Shown in pieces: positions 1-12,793 of a DNA stretch of 64,000 nt; within the stretch, counting starts at the first letter, position 1; each line of letters opens with the position of its first letter. The stretch is from Saccharum officinarum (lineage: Eukaryota > Streptophyta > Magnoliopsida > Poales > Poaceae): the NCBI GenBank assembly GCA_020631735.1, contig CM036209.1, positions 7,043,451 through 7,107,450 of the forward strand, given 5' to 3'. Made by a program: the position numbers and the translations under genes. The notes under the pieces were generated by a model. The model saw only the letters and a program-made list of their open reading frames with translations. It was not told where the DNA came from and made no database searches.

Positions 1-1035
1 GTATGTTGCTTCTTGGAGGAGAGAAAGGATGTGCTTGGGGACATTGGCGTGAGACCAAGGGGGGGTTAGAGTCCCTATCACCTGGCAGAGTGTTGCCCTT
101 GGGGTCGCGACATCATTCGGACCCGTGATTCCTGAATCATATGAAAAGATGGCTTGTGCGACCCTGGCAGGGGCCTGCGCGGTGAGTGTTAGAAATACCC
201 CTCCAGCTGGATAGGAATTCGATTCGAATCGCCGTCGCTCCCGGTTAGTGAGCACTTGACTTGAGCAGCGGCAACGTAGATTCCATTAAATTGAACGGAT
301 GGTTAATTGGATCACGATGGAAAGGTTGCCTCAATTTATACCTGCTATGGTTAATATTGTTTGCTCCTAATAAAGTGAGTGCTCTAGTACAGGTGCTAAT
401 ATAGATGACAGGTTAATGATAATTTACTCGATGCTTAAGCATTAATGATTAATCATCTATATTAAGCTTTTATGCAAAATGTTGTCAAGCTAGCCCCACT
501 TTATATCAGCCTTGCATGATCCTTGGTGTCATTTTATTTCTGGTTTTTGACGGGTAAGTCTAGCTGAGTACTTTGTCGTACTCAGGGTTTTATCCCCACT
601 TGTTGCAGGTTATGATGTATCATGGCGATTGCAAGAGTTGGTTGGCTCCTGCCATAGAGGCGGAGTGTGATCATGGGCATGATCCTGCTTAATTACCTTA
701 TCTCTAATGCTTTTGGTTGGAAGTCGACCGTGGTACTGGCATGTATTTGAAATAAGGGTGTTGTTAGTTTCAAATTACTTTGCTTCCGCTACTTTTGAAC
801 TTAAGTTGTAATAACTTTGTTGAACTCCGATGTATATTGAATTACTTGTGAAATGATTGTAACATGTGACTTGTTATGTTGAATCACTACGATCTTGGCG
901 TGTATGTTGGCTGGTTTGAAATCCCTCGTGATTTCATTGGACTACCGGAATTATATGGGCTCAAGTGCGAGAATTTGATCATTTCGGTGATTGTTTTTGT
1001 ACTTGTGCTCTTATAATTTGGACGGTTCTGTTACA
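1..1035 (+). repeat. 5' LTR, last 1035 bp only
   Basis: This is the 3' tail of the upstream LTR, cut by the window start. It matches 9630-10679 with scattered substitutions and small indels, for example an extra C near 496 and an AGC difference near 741. It ends in TTACA at 1035. Confidence 0.8.
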
Positions 1036-1050
1036 GCTGGCATCGGAGCA
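1036..1050 (+). promoter_or_regulatory. Primer-binding site (initiator tRNA-Met type)
   Basis: GCTGGCATCGGAGCA follows the LTR end. It matches the plant retroelement site complementary to initiator methionine tRNA (TGGTATCAGAGC) with two changes. Confidence 0.7.
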
Positions 1051-4000
1051 AGATTCAACATTAAACTTGTCATATGTGTATTTAAAACAAAGGTTTTGTT
1101 TTATAAAATCAGTTTTATCAACTTATAGCTATATATAGGTTTGTGAAAACTGAATTCTAAATCTAAGTATGCCAGTGGTCAATTTCCTTACGCCCATATA
1201 AGGATTATTAGGTGGCTTATATAAGTACTAACTTGTGGTTTTTTCATTTATGCATCTACGCCAGGCCAAGGTATGTATGTGTGATGACTCTCCCACACTA
1301 TGCTACCCGGTGTGTTAGATTGGTGGTAGCCTTCATATATGAAATAACCATATATGTTGCTAGTTTACTTTTATGCAATGTCGCACCTACGCTCAGGTAA
1401 GTGTGAGTTGTGAGAGCATGACCGTACAACCTGCGGTCTAGGGGAGAGCTAGTTTTGGTTACTAGATTATTTACATGTTATACACATGTATATATGAAGG
1501 TACTTAATTATGGGTGATTAATGATTTGGGTAGTTTTGGTGCTACATGTATATATACAGGGGTATATGTATATGGAGTACTTAAAAATTTTACTTACTGC
1601 TTTCATTGTGTGCCATATATTGGGGAATTGTTGGGCTGAAATGAAAATTTTCTGCAGGTACGCTAACCACGAATGCGTAAGTCGAATGTAGCTGACGACT
1701 AGCCATATATCGAGAGAGTGTGTGTTATGCCACCGACATAGAACGTGATCGCCACCTTATATTGGCAATCTTGTGAGGATGAATAGGACGAAGCATGCAT
1801 CATCATGTTGTTGCTTAATACATAACTATGCTCCTCTCACCCTTGTTCTATAGTAAGTAACTTGTGAGTGATGTGGTACACTATCTTTCTTGTGTGGAGT
1901 AAAACAAGAATGTCTTACTCCATGTTGTTTGAGAAAAGTGTGTGTTTAGCCTTGCAAGAAATAATTGTGGATTCTCATGAATGAATTAAATTAGTTGGTC
2001 TAAGGTAATAATAATTAGAGCTACTAGAATAACATGTTTGTGTGCTCTCTTGTTAAGTAGAACAAATGCAAGTTTAGATGTGCTTGTCGAATGTTGGAGG
2101 CTAGAATGTTTTCTGTTGTAGTGATGCTTTTGTGGTCATAATGGTGTTTTCTGTAGTTATGGAGAGTACCCAAGTTGTAGCTAACTTAATTATCTAGCTT
2201 GCACTAAAATTTCATGACTCTATGACTTATGGTTTGAGAGTTATGAATTTTAAAAGTTTACTGTCAGGTTTTGCTTATACGCTGATTAGATCTGAATGTT
2301 TGGTTTGTTTGACCTGTGTGCATATGGAATCATGTCTTGGAGATAATAGAAGAAGTGTAGTACTTTTTCTAAGCTTTCCAAAATGCCCTATAGCACTAAT
2401 TTTGGTGGTCTAAATCTCTAGTTATAAGCTTATAAAGTGGAATGACAGAATCTGTCCAAATCTGGGCAGAGATGTCTTCTTTGTCTTGTTTGGCCTTGTT
2501 AGCTGTAGAATCATCTTAATATGATAATAATAAAGTTATAGACAACTTAATAAGCTTTACATAAAGTTAAGGCTCAGCCTTGTTGTGTCCCTAGAACTCC
2601 AGTTATGTATTTTTAAAGTTCTTATCAGTTTTCTGTCCATGTTGGTATAGATCTGAAACATCAGCATGCTTGACTATGCTAACCTGTGATTTAGCTGTTG
2701 GTATGAATAACTAAAGAGTAGTAATTTTCTTAAGCTATCTAGAAAGTCTAGGATCACCTTTATAGAAGGTCTACGACCTCAGTTATGGTTGAAACAAGTA
2801 GTCACTATGCTGCTGTCTAGATTCTGTGCACATGTTAAGTTAGTCACCTTAGCTAGTGTTTGTTTTGAGCTAAACTTGTAGTTAGTTCGTGCTTGAGATG
2901 AATGCTTATTTTAGGTGAGCCTTGTGCTTTGGATTGGTTGCTTAAGCTCAATTGTTTGAATTTTCTCAGATGTCTGCTTGACTGATGTTGTATGTATGCT
3001 TGTTATCTAGGTAGTGCCTTAGTTGTCACCTCGATTGTCCTCGGTGAGCATACGAGGGTCGCATAGCTTTATCCTAGAACAATGTTCACATATGTAATTG
3101 TATGGTTGTTGTCTTCCATTAGGTTCTCTATCTTAGGAGCCTGAGCCTATAGACTTGGTGGTTAGCCCTTGAATGTTTGTATCCATGCCTTTGCTTGACC
3201 GAAAGCCCAAAGTTTAGTTCTCATATATGTTTGCATAAGCCATGGATGTTTTGCAACCCTTTTTGTGAAGACCTTTATCGACTGACCAACCAAGTTAACT
3301 TTTATCAATGCTAGCCTTTGACCATGGTTCGTACGTTGCCAGTTGTGAAGACCGTACCCAAATCCATGTTGGACCTTCTGGTTACCTCTCTCAAAGGTTA
3401 GCCAGTGTGACGCAACGTCTCTCTATTATGGCATCTAAATCGTATGCTTGCAAATTCGTGCATCTACCTTATCAACCCAATCTATGCCATTTGAAATTCC
3501 TCATCGGGTGTATATTCAGTAATGGTGTTGTGAGTAGCAACTAATGGTGCCGCGACGAAACCGAGAGCCTCCTGTGGGTGCACACACAAGGTTGTGCTGC
3601 TCGGCACGCGCTGGTATCATGGTTTCTAATCGTAATCCATTGCAGAACAACACTGATGTGATGTTTACGTGACCTTCTTCCTTGATTGTTTTCCCATATC
3701 TTATTGAAAGACCCTTATATTGAACCAAAAATAGTAAAACTTCCTTCTAAAGTTGCTAATAGGATAACCTTTGAAGAACAGGCCACCGACATAAACATTA
3801 ACATACTACAAGAGGTGGTAGACAAGTGACTCTACTTAGTTGTTCTAGTATTGACAACTCAATCTAGTGAGCAACGTATCTCATCTCTATTGGATAAAAA
3901 GGACACCCAACACTTAATGTTGGACAAGTCATCTGTTGGATAAGACTCGATCGTCACATTATGCAAATTTTAACCTTTGTATGCATAATGGTCATACCGT

Positions 4001-5480
4001 CGAAATCAACCATCTCTGATATGAGACCTAATCTGTTGACTTCGATGGCAACCATTTGTTCTGCATCAACCACAATTATTGTGATCAAGAATGAAGATTT
4101 GGAACTTTTTAGTGTTGAGAGACAACTAATTAGTTACCAATAGAAGATTAATCTCCAACTAGGTAACGACTCTTTGGTAGCTACGAAGGCTATGTCTTAC
4201 AGAACAATAACCAACAAGAAGTTAATCAACTAGCCAACAACTTGAGTGATATTCTATCTTCCACAGCCATTGTGACCAAGTCAATTCCATCTTGGACAAT
4301 CACACAGATAGTGCAAAGTGTTCTATCAACTAAAGTGAAGAATTAGAGAAATGCATGCCCTAGTTTCGATCAACATCCTTGTGCCCTTAGGTGCCACAAA
4401 CGGTTTGTTCATAACTTTATTGGACAAAGTGTTGAGGAAAATTTGAAAGCAATTTGAGAAGTGTCAAACAATAGATTTTTCCATCTTAGCGCTGCTGTTT
4501 TATCCTAAAAAGGAAGCCTCAAGGTGAAAGTTGGCCTGACAAAGTTGTTATGCTGCAAGTCAACTCAACTTACAATACAACTAAGTCAGCAAGGAAAATT
4601 TTACTCAATCGCTTGGTGGTAGACTACTCCCCGCAGTTTAGTAAATATTACAACTTTTGTTGTCCTTAAGGCCTCGCAACATCATTCTTTAGTAATGATT
4701 TTCCAATGATGACATACCTTGGTACCTTATACATGTTTTTACCAAGAGGTTGCATCTGATTCAACCCAGATAACTGTTGTCTTAGATAAAAGAATCTTAT
4801 TAGGTAGCTGTTGGCAGGAATACGAAGCCGACAGAGTCAGTCATCACATTCATTGACCCCTCGACAGACTCAGATAATACAGTGTTGTCATCAGAGAAAG
4901 AGAACTGCACACATGGAACCTCAAGTAGTTTTCCATTAGTTGATATCGGAATGTTTGAACATTTACGACCAACCTAGACCCTGTCTATTGGTTAGTCAGT
5001 ATCCTATAGCCTCAGAGAATGTTTGTCATCTATGATCTCACCCTTTTGGAAGGTTGTACTCAAGCCATTTTGGTAGAGAACTGCTTTTCAAAACCATGTG
5101 ATATAGAGTCATTTCAACGAGTATACTTCTGAAGACTTTGGTTTGATGTAAAGTTCATACGGACTATGCTGTGTTCACTAAAGAGTCAGATACTTGTGAG
5201 TGGTTCACTCATGGACCAAATGATCTCCGTACACTGAGAGTGCAGTACGTGCTATCTTGGATTCCTCCCAAAGTAACAATGTTTCATGGAAGTCAATGAA
5301 GGAAATTCTTCAGACAGATTTTTACCATAAAGAGTAAGTATCAGAAAGTGCCTTTGACCAAATTGTTCACCGATGTTGAAGCTTTGTAGCTGAATGCTAT
5401 AGCAAATGTTGGGAACTAGGTAACGTGCCTCTCTTCCATAAAAAGGTCTTCCATTCTGAATCTCGGGACGTGATTCTTTT
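1051..5480 (+). other. Internal region of the gypsy LARD, no gene seen
   Basis: About 4.4 kb of AT-rich DNA. The open frames are all shorter than 80 codons and match no retroviral domain I recognise. I looked for a CCHC knuckle, a DSG protease motif, a YxDD reverse transcriptase motif and an HHCC/DDE integrase and saw none. It could be a long-decayed gag-pol or a truly non-coding spacer. Confidence 0.6.
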
Positions 5481-5493
5481 AAGGGGGGAGGGC
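5481..5493 (+). promoter_or_regulatory. Polypurine tract of the gypsy LARD
   Basis: AAGGGGGGAGGGC lies immediately before the TGTAACACCC start of the 3' LTR, as expected for the plus-strand primer. Confidence 0.75.
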
Positions 5494-8400
5494 TGTAACA
5501 CCCCAGGTGTTTATCACCAATTAGGCAGTGGGTTTGAGCTCAAACACGACAAATTAGGTGGAGATGACAATGTCAAGGTCAACCTATGGAGATGAGCCTA
5601 ACCTAAAGTGGATGTTGCATCATTGCTTTACATATAGGTCCCTTTTCAAAGGTATATGTTTGGATGGTGTTATTGCCATATCTTCATGTGCCTCACCTTG
5701 GTACCTATCTATATTGATCCCTAGAAAAGTTTCATGAAGTTTGGAATCAAAAAGTCACATGAAATGATGAGTTATATGCTTGTTTGGATTATAACTAAAA
5801 CCTACACTTTTGTGCAACCTATGCATGGTGTGTATGTTTGGACTCTACAACACCTTAACTACACTTAGGACACTTAAAGGAACAATGTTCATGTTGATCA
5901 TTATGCCTAAATATGCTTCTAAGTGATAGTTGACCATGTATGGACCCTAGAACACTTTTGTTTGACCATTTCAAAAGTGTGACCTAGAAGTTTTGCATGA
6001 CTGTGCACCCTTTTACAAAGTTCTAGAGAATTTTATAAGGAACAAACTTTGTTTAAGAGTCAAGTCATGAAAATGTGTGGAACATACTCAAAAAGGGCCC
6101 ACAAGTCAGAAATAGGGGCTGATTGGCACTTGCAAAATTTGGCTAAGTCCTTATGCTGTTTTAGTGCTAAGTGCCTTAGTTGGAGCCTTATATCTTGCAA
6201 TAAAAGCTGAATCAAATCTTGATCCTTAAATAATAATTGTAGTTTGGTTGAGTACTACAAACTTTGTTTAATGAGCAAGAGATGATTTGGTGCCTAGCTT
6301 GGTCAAATAGGGTTCGCAAAATCAAATCTTGTGCTGTTTTCAGGGACGAAAAATTTGGCTAAGTCTGGGATGACTGAATTTCTGGAATCCGTTTCCATGT
6401 ACCTATCTTTAGAGAATTGTAGTTTGCAAACCATTTGGAGTCTGGCCAAAATCCTTTAGTCAAAGTTGGAGTGCTCTTATAGCTCTACGTATTGGTGAAA
6501 TCGGTTGATCAAATCATCAAATGGTTTATGAGTTATAAGGTGGAGAAGACGGAAGTTTCAGTCAATTGAAACTAAGTTGCAGAATCCAGTTTTGAGGTAC
6601 CCTCCTTTGGAGCTTTTTATCTCTCCAACCATGCCGAATTAGACTTTGATCCTTTAATCAAAGTTGGAGTACTCCTGTAGCTCTACAACTTCTATTAGTG
6701 AAGTTTTTGCTAATTCGAAACGGATTATGAGATAGAGGGAGACGAAAAGGGTGTTTCAGTTGTATGTTTGAGGTGGTATTTAAAATTTTGAATCGGCAGT
6801 AGCAGCAGCCATGGCCACCACGCGTCGGGTCTGCTGCCGCGTGGCCGACGACTCTCTCGCATGTCCACCACGTCGCCGTGCACGTCGATTTGGAGAGCCC
6901 GAGCACTCACTTGTCCCTCCTGCTCGCTCACTCGCCCTATCTCCCTTGCCCCTCTCATTTTCTCGCTCTCAGCTCGCGAACATGGAGCCGCCATGGAAGC
7001 CACCGCGAAGCTTTATTGACGTCGCTTCCCGCAGCTCTGAGCCGTCACAGCCACAGCCGCGTGAACCGCCGCCTCCGCCTCGTTGTACTCCACCCCACAC
7101 GCGCGCTCGCTGCGGCCAGCGCCGCCGGAGGGCCGGTGCCGCCAGCACGGCCGCCGGTGAGCCGCTGCTCCGCGTGGCCCCACCTCCTCGGGCCACCTTG
7201 AGACAAGCCGTGGCCACCCGCGGGTGCGCGTCGGCCTCCTCTTGCTTCCCCTCCACTTCCCCTGCCGCCGGCGAGCCCCCCTCTGGCCGGCATCGCGAGC
7301 TCCGGCGACCCCTCCCCTGTAAAATCGCGACCAGGGGCTGCATGCAACAATTCGACTCAAAGAAGGGGCCTAACTGCAATGTCATAGACTCATATGAATA
7401 GTGCCTCGAGGGACCTATTTGTGGTGAATCGGGTGAAACTTTGAAAATACATAGTAAATCATAGGAAATTCCTAAAATAGCAAATGAGGACTTTTTGGAA
7501 TCCTTGTGAAATTATATATGCAGTGGATCTATAATATATCATGTTTTAGTTTAGATTTTTAGCTGTAAAAATAGATCTATGCTTCTAGGTTTTCAATGCT
7601 AGTTCTATTTGTCATTTTCATAACTGCCAATGTAGGGCTCCAAATGAAGTGAAATTTTTGTGGCATGCTACTATTATGATGTGTGTTGTCTGATAAAAAT
7701 TTCAGGATTTTAGGTCTGATAGTTTAGGAGCTATAAAAATAACAAATGCCATATGCTGCTTTGCTTCTATTCTGGACAGCGCTGCATGTATGCATTGTTT
7801 GGCTCAGTTAAGTTATGAATCATGCCTTGTTGATAATAGATGAGTTGTAGTACTTTTCATAATCTTTTCAAAAAGCTAAAGATCACAATTTTTGGTTAAG
7901 TATATGTTTAGTTATAGTTGTTTAAAGTACTGTGGCAGTTTCTGCCCAAACCCAGACAGCATTGCTTTGTGTGCCATGTGTGACCTTGTTAGTGGCAGAA
8001 TTAGTTCTAGATGTTTATAGAAAAGTTGTTCACAATTTGTTAAGCTTTCTAAAAAGTCCAGAACCATAATTATTGGATTTGTGAAACTCAAGCTATAACG
8101 ATTTAAAGTGGCATATCAGATTCTGTCCATATTTTGGACAGAGATGCAATTATTTAATTAATTGACCATGTTAACTGTAGAATCATCTTAAGATGATTAC
8201 AAGAAAGTAGTAGGTAACTTTATAAGATTTCCATAAAGTTGAGAATCATGTTTGTTGGAGGTCTAGAACTCCATTTATGCTTCTCTGAAGTTTCTATCAG
8301 TTTTCTGTCTATAATTGTACCACTGCTGTTGGGCTGCATGTGTGGTGTTACTCGTGCAACTAGTTTCATGGTGTAAATGATGTTTACTGTGGTTTTGGTA

Positions 8401-10679
8401 AATACAAAAGTTGTAGATAATTATCTTATCTTGCTTGTGTTAAATTTCATGATCCCATGTCTGATAGTTTAAGAGTTGCATGCTTAATAAGTCTACTGTC
8501 AGATTTTAATTACCTTCTATGCAGACTTTAAAGATTGGCATGTTTGGTCATGATAACTTGGGAATCATGTTTGAGATGATATTAAATGAAATGTAGAGAA
8601 TTTCATAAGCTTTCCATAATGTCTTCTTGCAAGTCATTTGGATTTAGGGATCTCCAGTTATGATTAATTTATGGAGCTACTGTATGTATGTCCAGAAAGT
8701 GACAGATTTTAGTTGTAGTGCTTTGATTAACTTTGCCATGCTAATGTGTTGAAGTGTGACTCATACCTTTGAAAGTACTTGGGTTAGTACCCTGTGATCT
8801 TGAGGCTTGTGTCTTACTTGATGTGCTTGCCATCTTCTATGTTATGCCCTAATGTGGATTAAGTTAATTAGCTCTAGGTGTTTATGAGAACTTTGGTATG
8901 CTTGTTTGATTACTCTGTTCATTGCACTTCTATGCATTCACACATGTGCATGGTTGCATCTCATATAGGTACGCTAGCAGAAACGTGTGAAGGATGTGGC
9001 ATTGGAGCCAAACCCGAAGACGGTGTTTGGTGGATCCAAACCGGAAGATAGAAGGACCGGACAAGTGGTAGATTGGAGGTTGCTCGCCAAGTGACTTCAT
9101 CTGACATACTCTAACTTGAGTCGGATCCCAGGCAAGCCCCGGAGCATTATAAGCCTCCTATCTTTAAAGCAATTAATTCTATATATGTTATAAGTATTGT
9201 TGCATTAAGTGATAGGAGTTGGTTGGAAACCCTTGCTGCATTATATCATTCCTTGTCCAAATATATGAATCCTTGAATCCTACATAGATTAGGATCGAGT
9301 AGATGCTTAGCCCTGCTTTAAGCGGTAGAAGTCAGGTGATTTCCTGTCACCTGCGAGATATAGGGATATTCATATATGGCACGGTTGGCTATATTTGCTA
9401 TCGTGGAATGGAACCATGTGTTAATAAATGAAATGAGACCGGGCGGGATGACGATAGTGAAGCAACAAGGCATGGAGGTCTTGGGTGTGAATCTATCCCC
9501 GTCTGAGTCGTTTAAGGACCGATTCGCTGTACGTCCTTGAGTCATGTTGAACGCAGTCTAACACTTAGTTGGCCGGATAAGCCGTTCCGACCGCGAAGCC
9601 GAGTAATGTGGTTCAGGCCGGGAATCGAATGGTAGGTTGCTTCTTGGAGGAGAGAAAGGATGTGCTTGGGGACATTGGCGTGAGACCAAGGGGGGTTAGA
9701 GTCCCTATCACCTGGCAGAGTGTCGCCCTTGGGGTCGCGACATCATTCGGACCCGCGATTCCTGAATCATATGAAAAGGTGGCTTGTGCGACCCTAGAAG
9801 GGGCCTGCGCGGTGAGTGTTAGAAATACCCCTCCAGCTGGATAGGAATTCGATTCGAATCGCCGTCGCTCCCGGTTAGTGAGCACTTGACTTGAGCAGCG
9901 GCAACGTAGATTCCATTAAATTGAACGGATGGTTAATTGGATCACGATGGAAGGTTGCCTCAATTTATACCTGCTATGGTTAATATTGTTTGCTCCTAAT
10001 AAAGTGAGTGCTCTAGTACAGGTGCTAATATAGATGACAGGTTAATGATAATTTACTCGATGCTTAAGCATTAATGATTAATCATCTATATTAAGCTTTT
10101 ATGCAAAATATTGTCAAGCTAGCCCACTTTATATCAGCCTTGCATGATCCTTGGTGTCATTTAATTTCTGGTTTCTGACGGGTAAGTCTAGCTGAGTACT
10201 TTGTCGTACTCAGGGTTTTATCCCCACTTGTTTGCAGGTTATGATGTATCATGGCGATTGCAAGAGTTGGTTGGCTCCTGCCATAGAGGCGGAGTGTGAT
10301 CATGGGCATGATCCTCTTAATTTACTACTTACTTATCTAATGCTTTTGCTTTTTGGTTGGAAGTCGACCGTGGTACTGGCAGCATGTATTTGAAATAAGG
10401 GTGTTGTTAGTTTCAAATTACTTTGCTTTCGCTACTTTTGAACTTAAGTTGTAATAACTTTGTTGAACTCCGATGTATATTGAATTACTTGTGAAATGGA
10501 TTGTAACATGTGACTTGTTATGTTGAATCACTACGATCTTGGCGTTATGTTGGTTGGTTTGAAATCCCTCGTGATTTCATTGGACTACCGGAATTATATG
10601 GGCTCAAGTGCGAGAATTTGATCATTTTGGTGATTGTTTTTTGTACTTGTGCTCTTATAATTTGGACGGTTCTGTTACA
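5494..10679 (+). repeat. 3' LTR of the gypsy LARD, 5186 bp
   Basis: Runs from TGTAACACCC to CTGTTACA (TG...CA). It is unusually long. A GC-rich block at about 6811-7330 sits in otherwise AT-rich sequence and produces overlapping spurious open frames on both strands; Del-type LTRs often carry such a block. A second, truncated LTR of the same family begins at 11296. Confidence 0.75.
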
Positions 10680-10704
10680 GCCACTGACAAATGCGTTCAA
10701 CTAA

Positions 10705-10850
10705 GGGGGTGTTTGGTTCACACCTCCTAATTTTAGTCTCGTAAATGGTTTAGTCACTTTTTAGCAACTCTAGAGTTGCTAGAGAGGACTAATGGCAACA
10801 AAGTGACTAAAAGTAACCAGATTAGGAGCTAATAAATGACCAAACACCCC
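10705..10850. mobile_element. Tourist-like MITE (PIF/Harbinger type), 146 bp
   Basis: The ends are inverted: GGGGGTGTTTGGT on the left and ACCAAACACCCC on the right, flanked by a 3-bp TAA duplication (10702-10704 and 10851-10853). Length, TIR and TWA-type target site fit Tourist MITEs. It has no coding capacity and lies 26 bp past the end of the gypsy LTR. Confidence 0.8.
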
Positions 10851-11295
10851 TAATAGTGAAACTGTTATTCTTCTTTTTCTTTCAAAACATAGTATATATG
10901 AAATTATTCTTCTCAGAGTGAAAAAATTGTTTCCATGATACCATAATGGAGCTGAGGCTCCACGAATGAAGCATTGTACCTATATTTGTGAAATCTGCTT
11001 GGCAAAAAAATATATATGTTGGAAGCATTTCAAAGGATTTTGCTCCTTCCTAACGACAAATTATAGACTAAGCACTTCAATTTTGAGTTCAGATGTTTTT
11101 TTTGCTAGATAAAATATTTGCATGAGGGCCTAATGTGCCATGGGAGGCTTGGTCGAATTGTGGTGGCCTCCCTCCATCCCAAAACGAAATATAATTGTAG
11201 GTTAGTAGTAAGTCAAGGCTTTTTAAAGCTTAACATGGTTTATAAGAACATTTATCAATATTTTGTATCTCGAAACAAAGCTATTATGAAAAATA

Positions 11296-12693
11296 TATAA
11301 CACCCCAGGTGTTTATCACCAATTAAGTGGTGGGTTTAAGATCAAACATGATAGATTAAGTGGAGATGACAATATCAAGGTCAACCTATGGAGATGAGCC
11401 TGACCTAAAGTTGGATATTGCACCATTGCTTTACATATAGGCCCTTTTTAAATTATATGCTTAGGTGGGGTTATGACCATATCTTCATGTGTCTCACCTT
11501 AGTACCTATCTATATTGATCCCTGGAAAAGTTTCATGGAGTTTGAAATCAAAAAGTCACATGAAATGATAAGTTCCATTCCTATTGGAACTTGCATCATT
11601 AAGTGAATGGAATTGTAGATCATTCAGCCAAACCTTGCAAAACTTGTCCAAATGACTCTAGATGAACTCTACAACAAAAGTTATGAAGGGTTCATGCTGA
11701 GCAAATGTAAGAAATTGCCCCGATTTGGCTAAAACCCTAGTTTTGGCTTTATCGAGTTGATACTTTGACCAAAGTGAAAGTTTGACTTCTGTACCGTTAT
11801 GAGGTTTGACCTTAAACAAAAGTTGTAGTTCATCTTGTGTAGAACAAACTTTATTTAATGGTCAAGAGCTAGTTTGGCCTCTAACCTAGTCAAATAGAGA
11901 TCACAATGTGGATTCAGCTGCTGTTTTCAGCACTTAGAAAATATTCTAAGTCCTGAGTTAGCAGCAATAAGTTGACATGTTTGGGTGATCTTATCTCCAT
12001 AACCATGCTGAACCAGTCCATGAGCCTTTAATCAAAGTTGTAGCTTGAGTTGTATGCAACAAACTTGGTTAAGAGGCCAAAGGCTAAATCCATCTCTAAG
12101 TCTACTAAATAGGGATCACCATTTTGAATCTTCTAAATGTTTTTAGACTTAGCAATATTTTTAGTCTAAGTAGTGGCAACTTGAGTGACATCCCGCGTCT
12201 AGAGTTTTTGTTAAACAACTAGAGTTGAGCCAAATGTAGAAGTTGAAGATAATGTGATGGAGAAGAGTATGCAAAAAGTGGACTTCGTTGAGCAAGGTGG
12301 GCATCTTCAAAATCAGCAAAAGACCGAGCTCAACTTAAGCATTATCAAGTCGTTGACACTGTTAACTTTGGGCTTAGTTATCTCCTAATCTGTGGGTTCT
12401 TATGACCTGGTGCTTAAATGAAAATTGTAGAGTATACCGAGGTGAACAATATTTTGACAATTGGCCCATAGTCCAATTCGGCCCTGATCCGGCCCTAAAA
12501 TCATATTCCACAGTACCGTAAACCGCTGCCCGCCACGTGCTCAGGAAATGACCGAGAGGAGGACACGTGCCTGGACGTGCCGCCATGCATAGCAGCCAGC
12601 GCTCTCTCCTTGCCGCGTGGTTGTGTCCCTACGCCTCGTAGCAGGTGCCCAAAGCCCTCTGCTCGCCTCTCCACGCTCCAGGCGCTCGCCCTT
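11296..12693 (+). repeat. Truncated LTR of the same gypsy family
   Basis: Starts TATAACACCCCAGG and follows the 5494 LTR start for hundreds of bases with many substitutions (hormone-like blocks such as the GGAGATGAGCC segment recur). It is clearly more diverged than the 1/9630 pair. It runs into the assembly gap at 12694, so its real end cannot be seen. Confidence 0.7.
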
Positions 12694-12793
12694 NNNNNNN
12701 NNNNNNNNNNNNNNNNNNNNNNNNNNNNNNNNNNNNNNNNNNNNNNNNNNNNNNNNNNNNNNNNNNNNNNNNNNNNNNNNNNNNNNNNNNNNN
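12694..12793. other. Assembly gap, 100 N
   Basis: Exactly 100 unknown bases, the conventional size for a gap of unknown length. Sequences either side need not be adjacent in the genome. Confidence 0.99.

Larger units (their letters stand above)
1..10679 (+). mobile_element. Non-coding Del-like gypsy LTR element, 5' end outside window
   Basis: Positions 1-1035 and about 9630-10679 are near-identical and both end in TTCTGTTACA, so they are the tails of two LTRs of one element. Directly after the first tail lies a primer-binding-like site, and directly before the second LTR (start 5494, TGTAACACCC) lies a G-rich purine tract. The internal region (1036-5493, about 4.5 kb) shows no long open frame and no recognisable gag, protease, reverse transcriptase or integrase. 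The TGTAACACCC start, iMet-type primer site and very long LTR with a GC-rich block resemble the Del/Tekay gypsy lineage; that assignment is inference. The lack of coding sequence makes it a large retrotransposon derivative (LARD) or a strongly decayed copy. Confidence 0.75.

Noticed and set aside
6811..7401. Long frame of 196 codons, with several overlapping frames on both strands
   Set aside because: It lies in the GC-rich block of a gypsy LTR. High GC removes stops in all frames, and the translation is low-complexity Arg/Pro/Ser with no domain.
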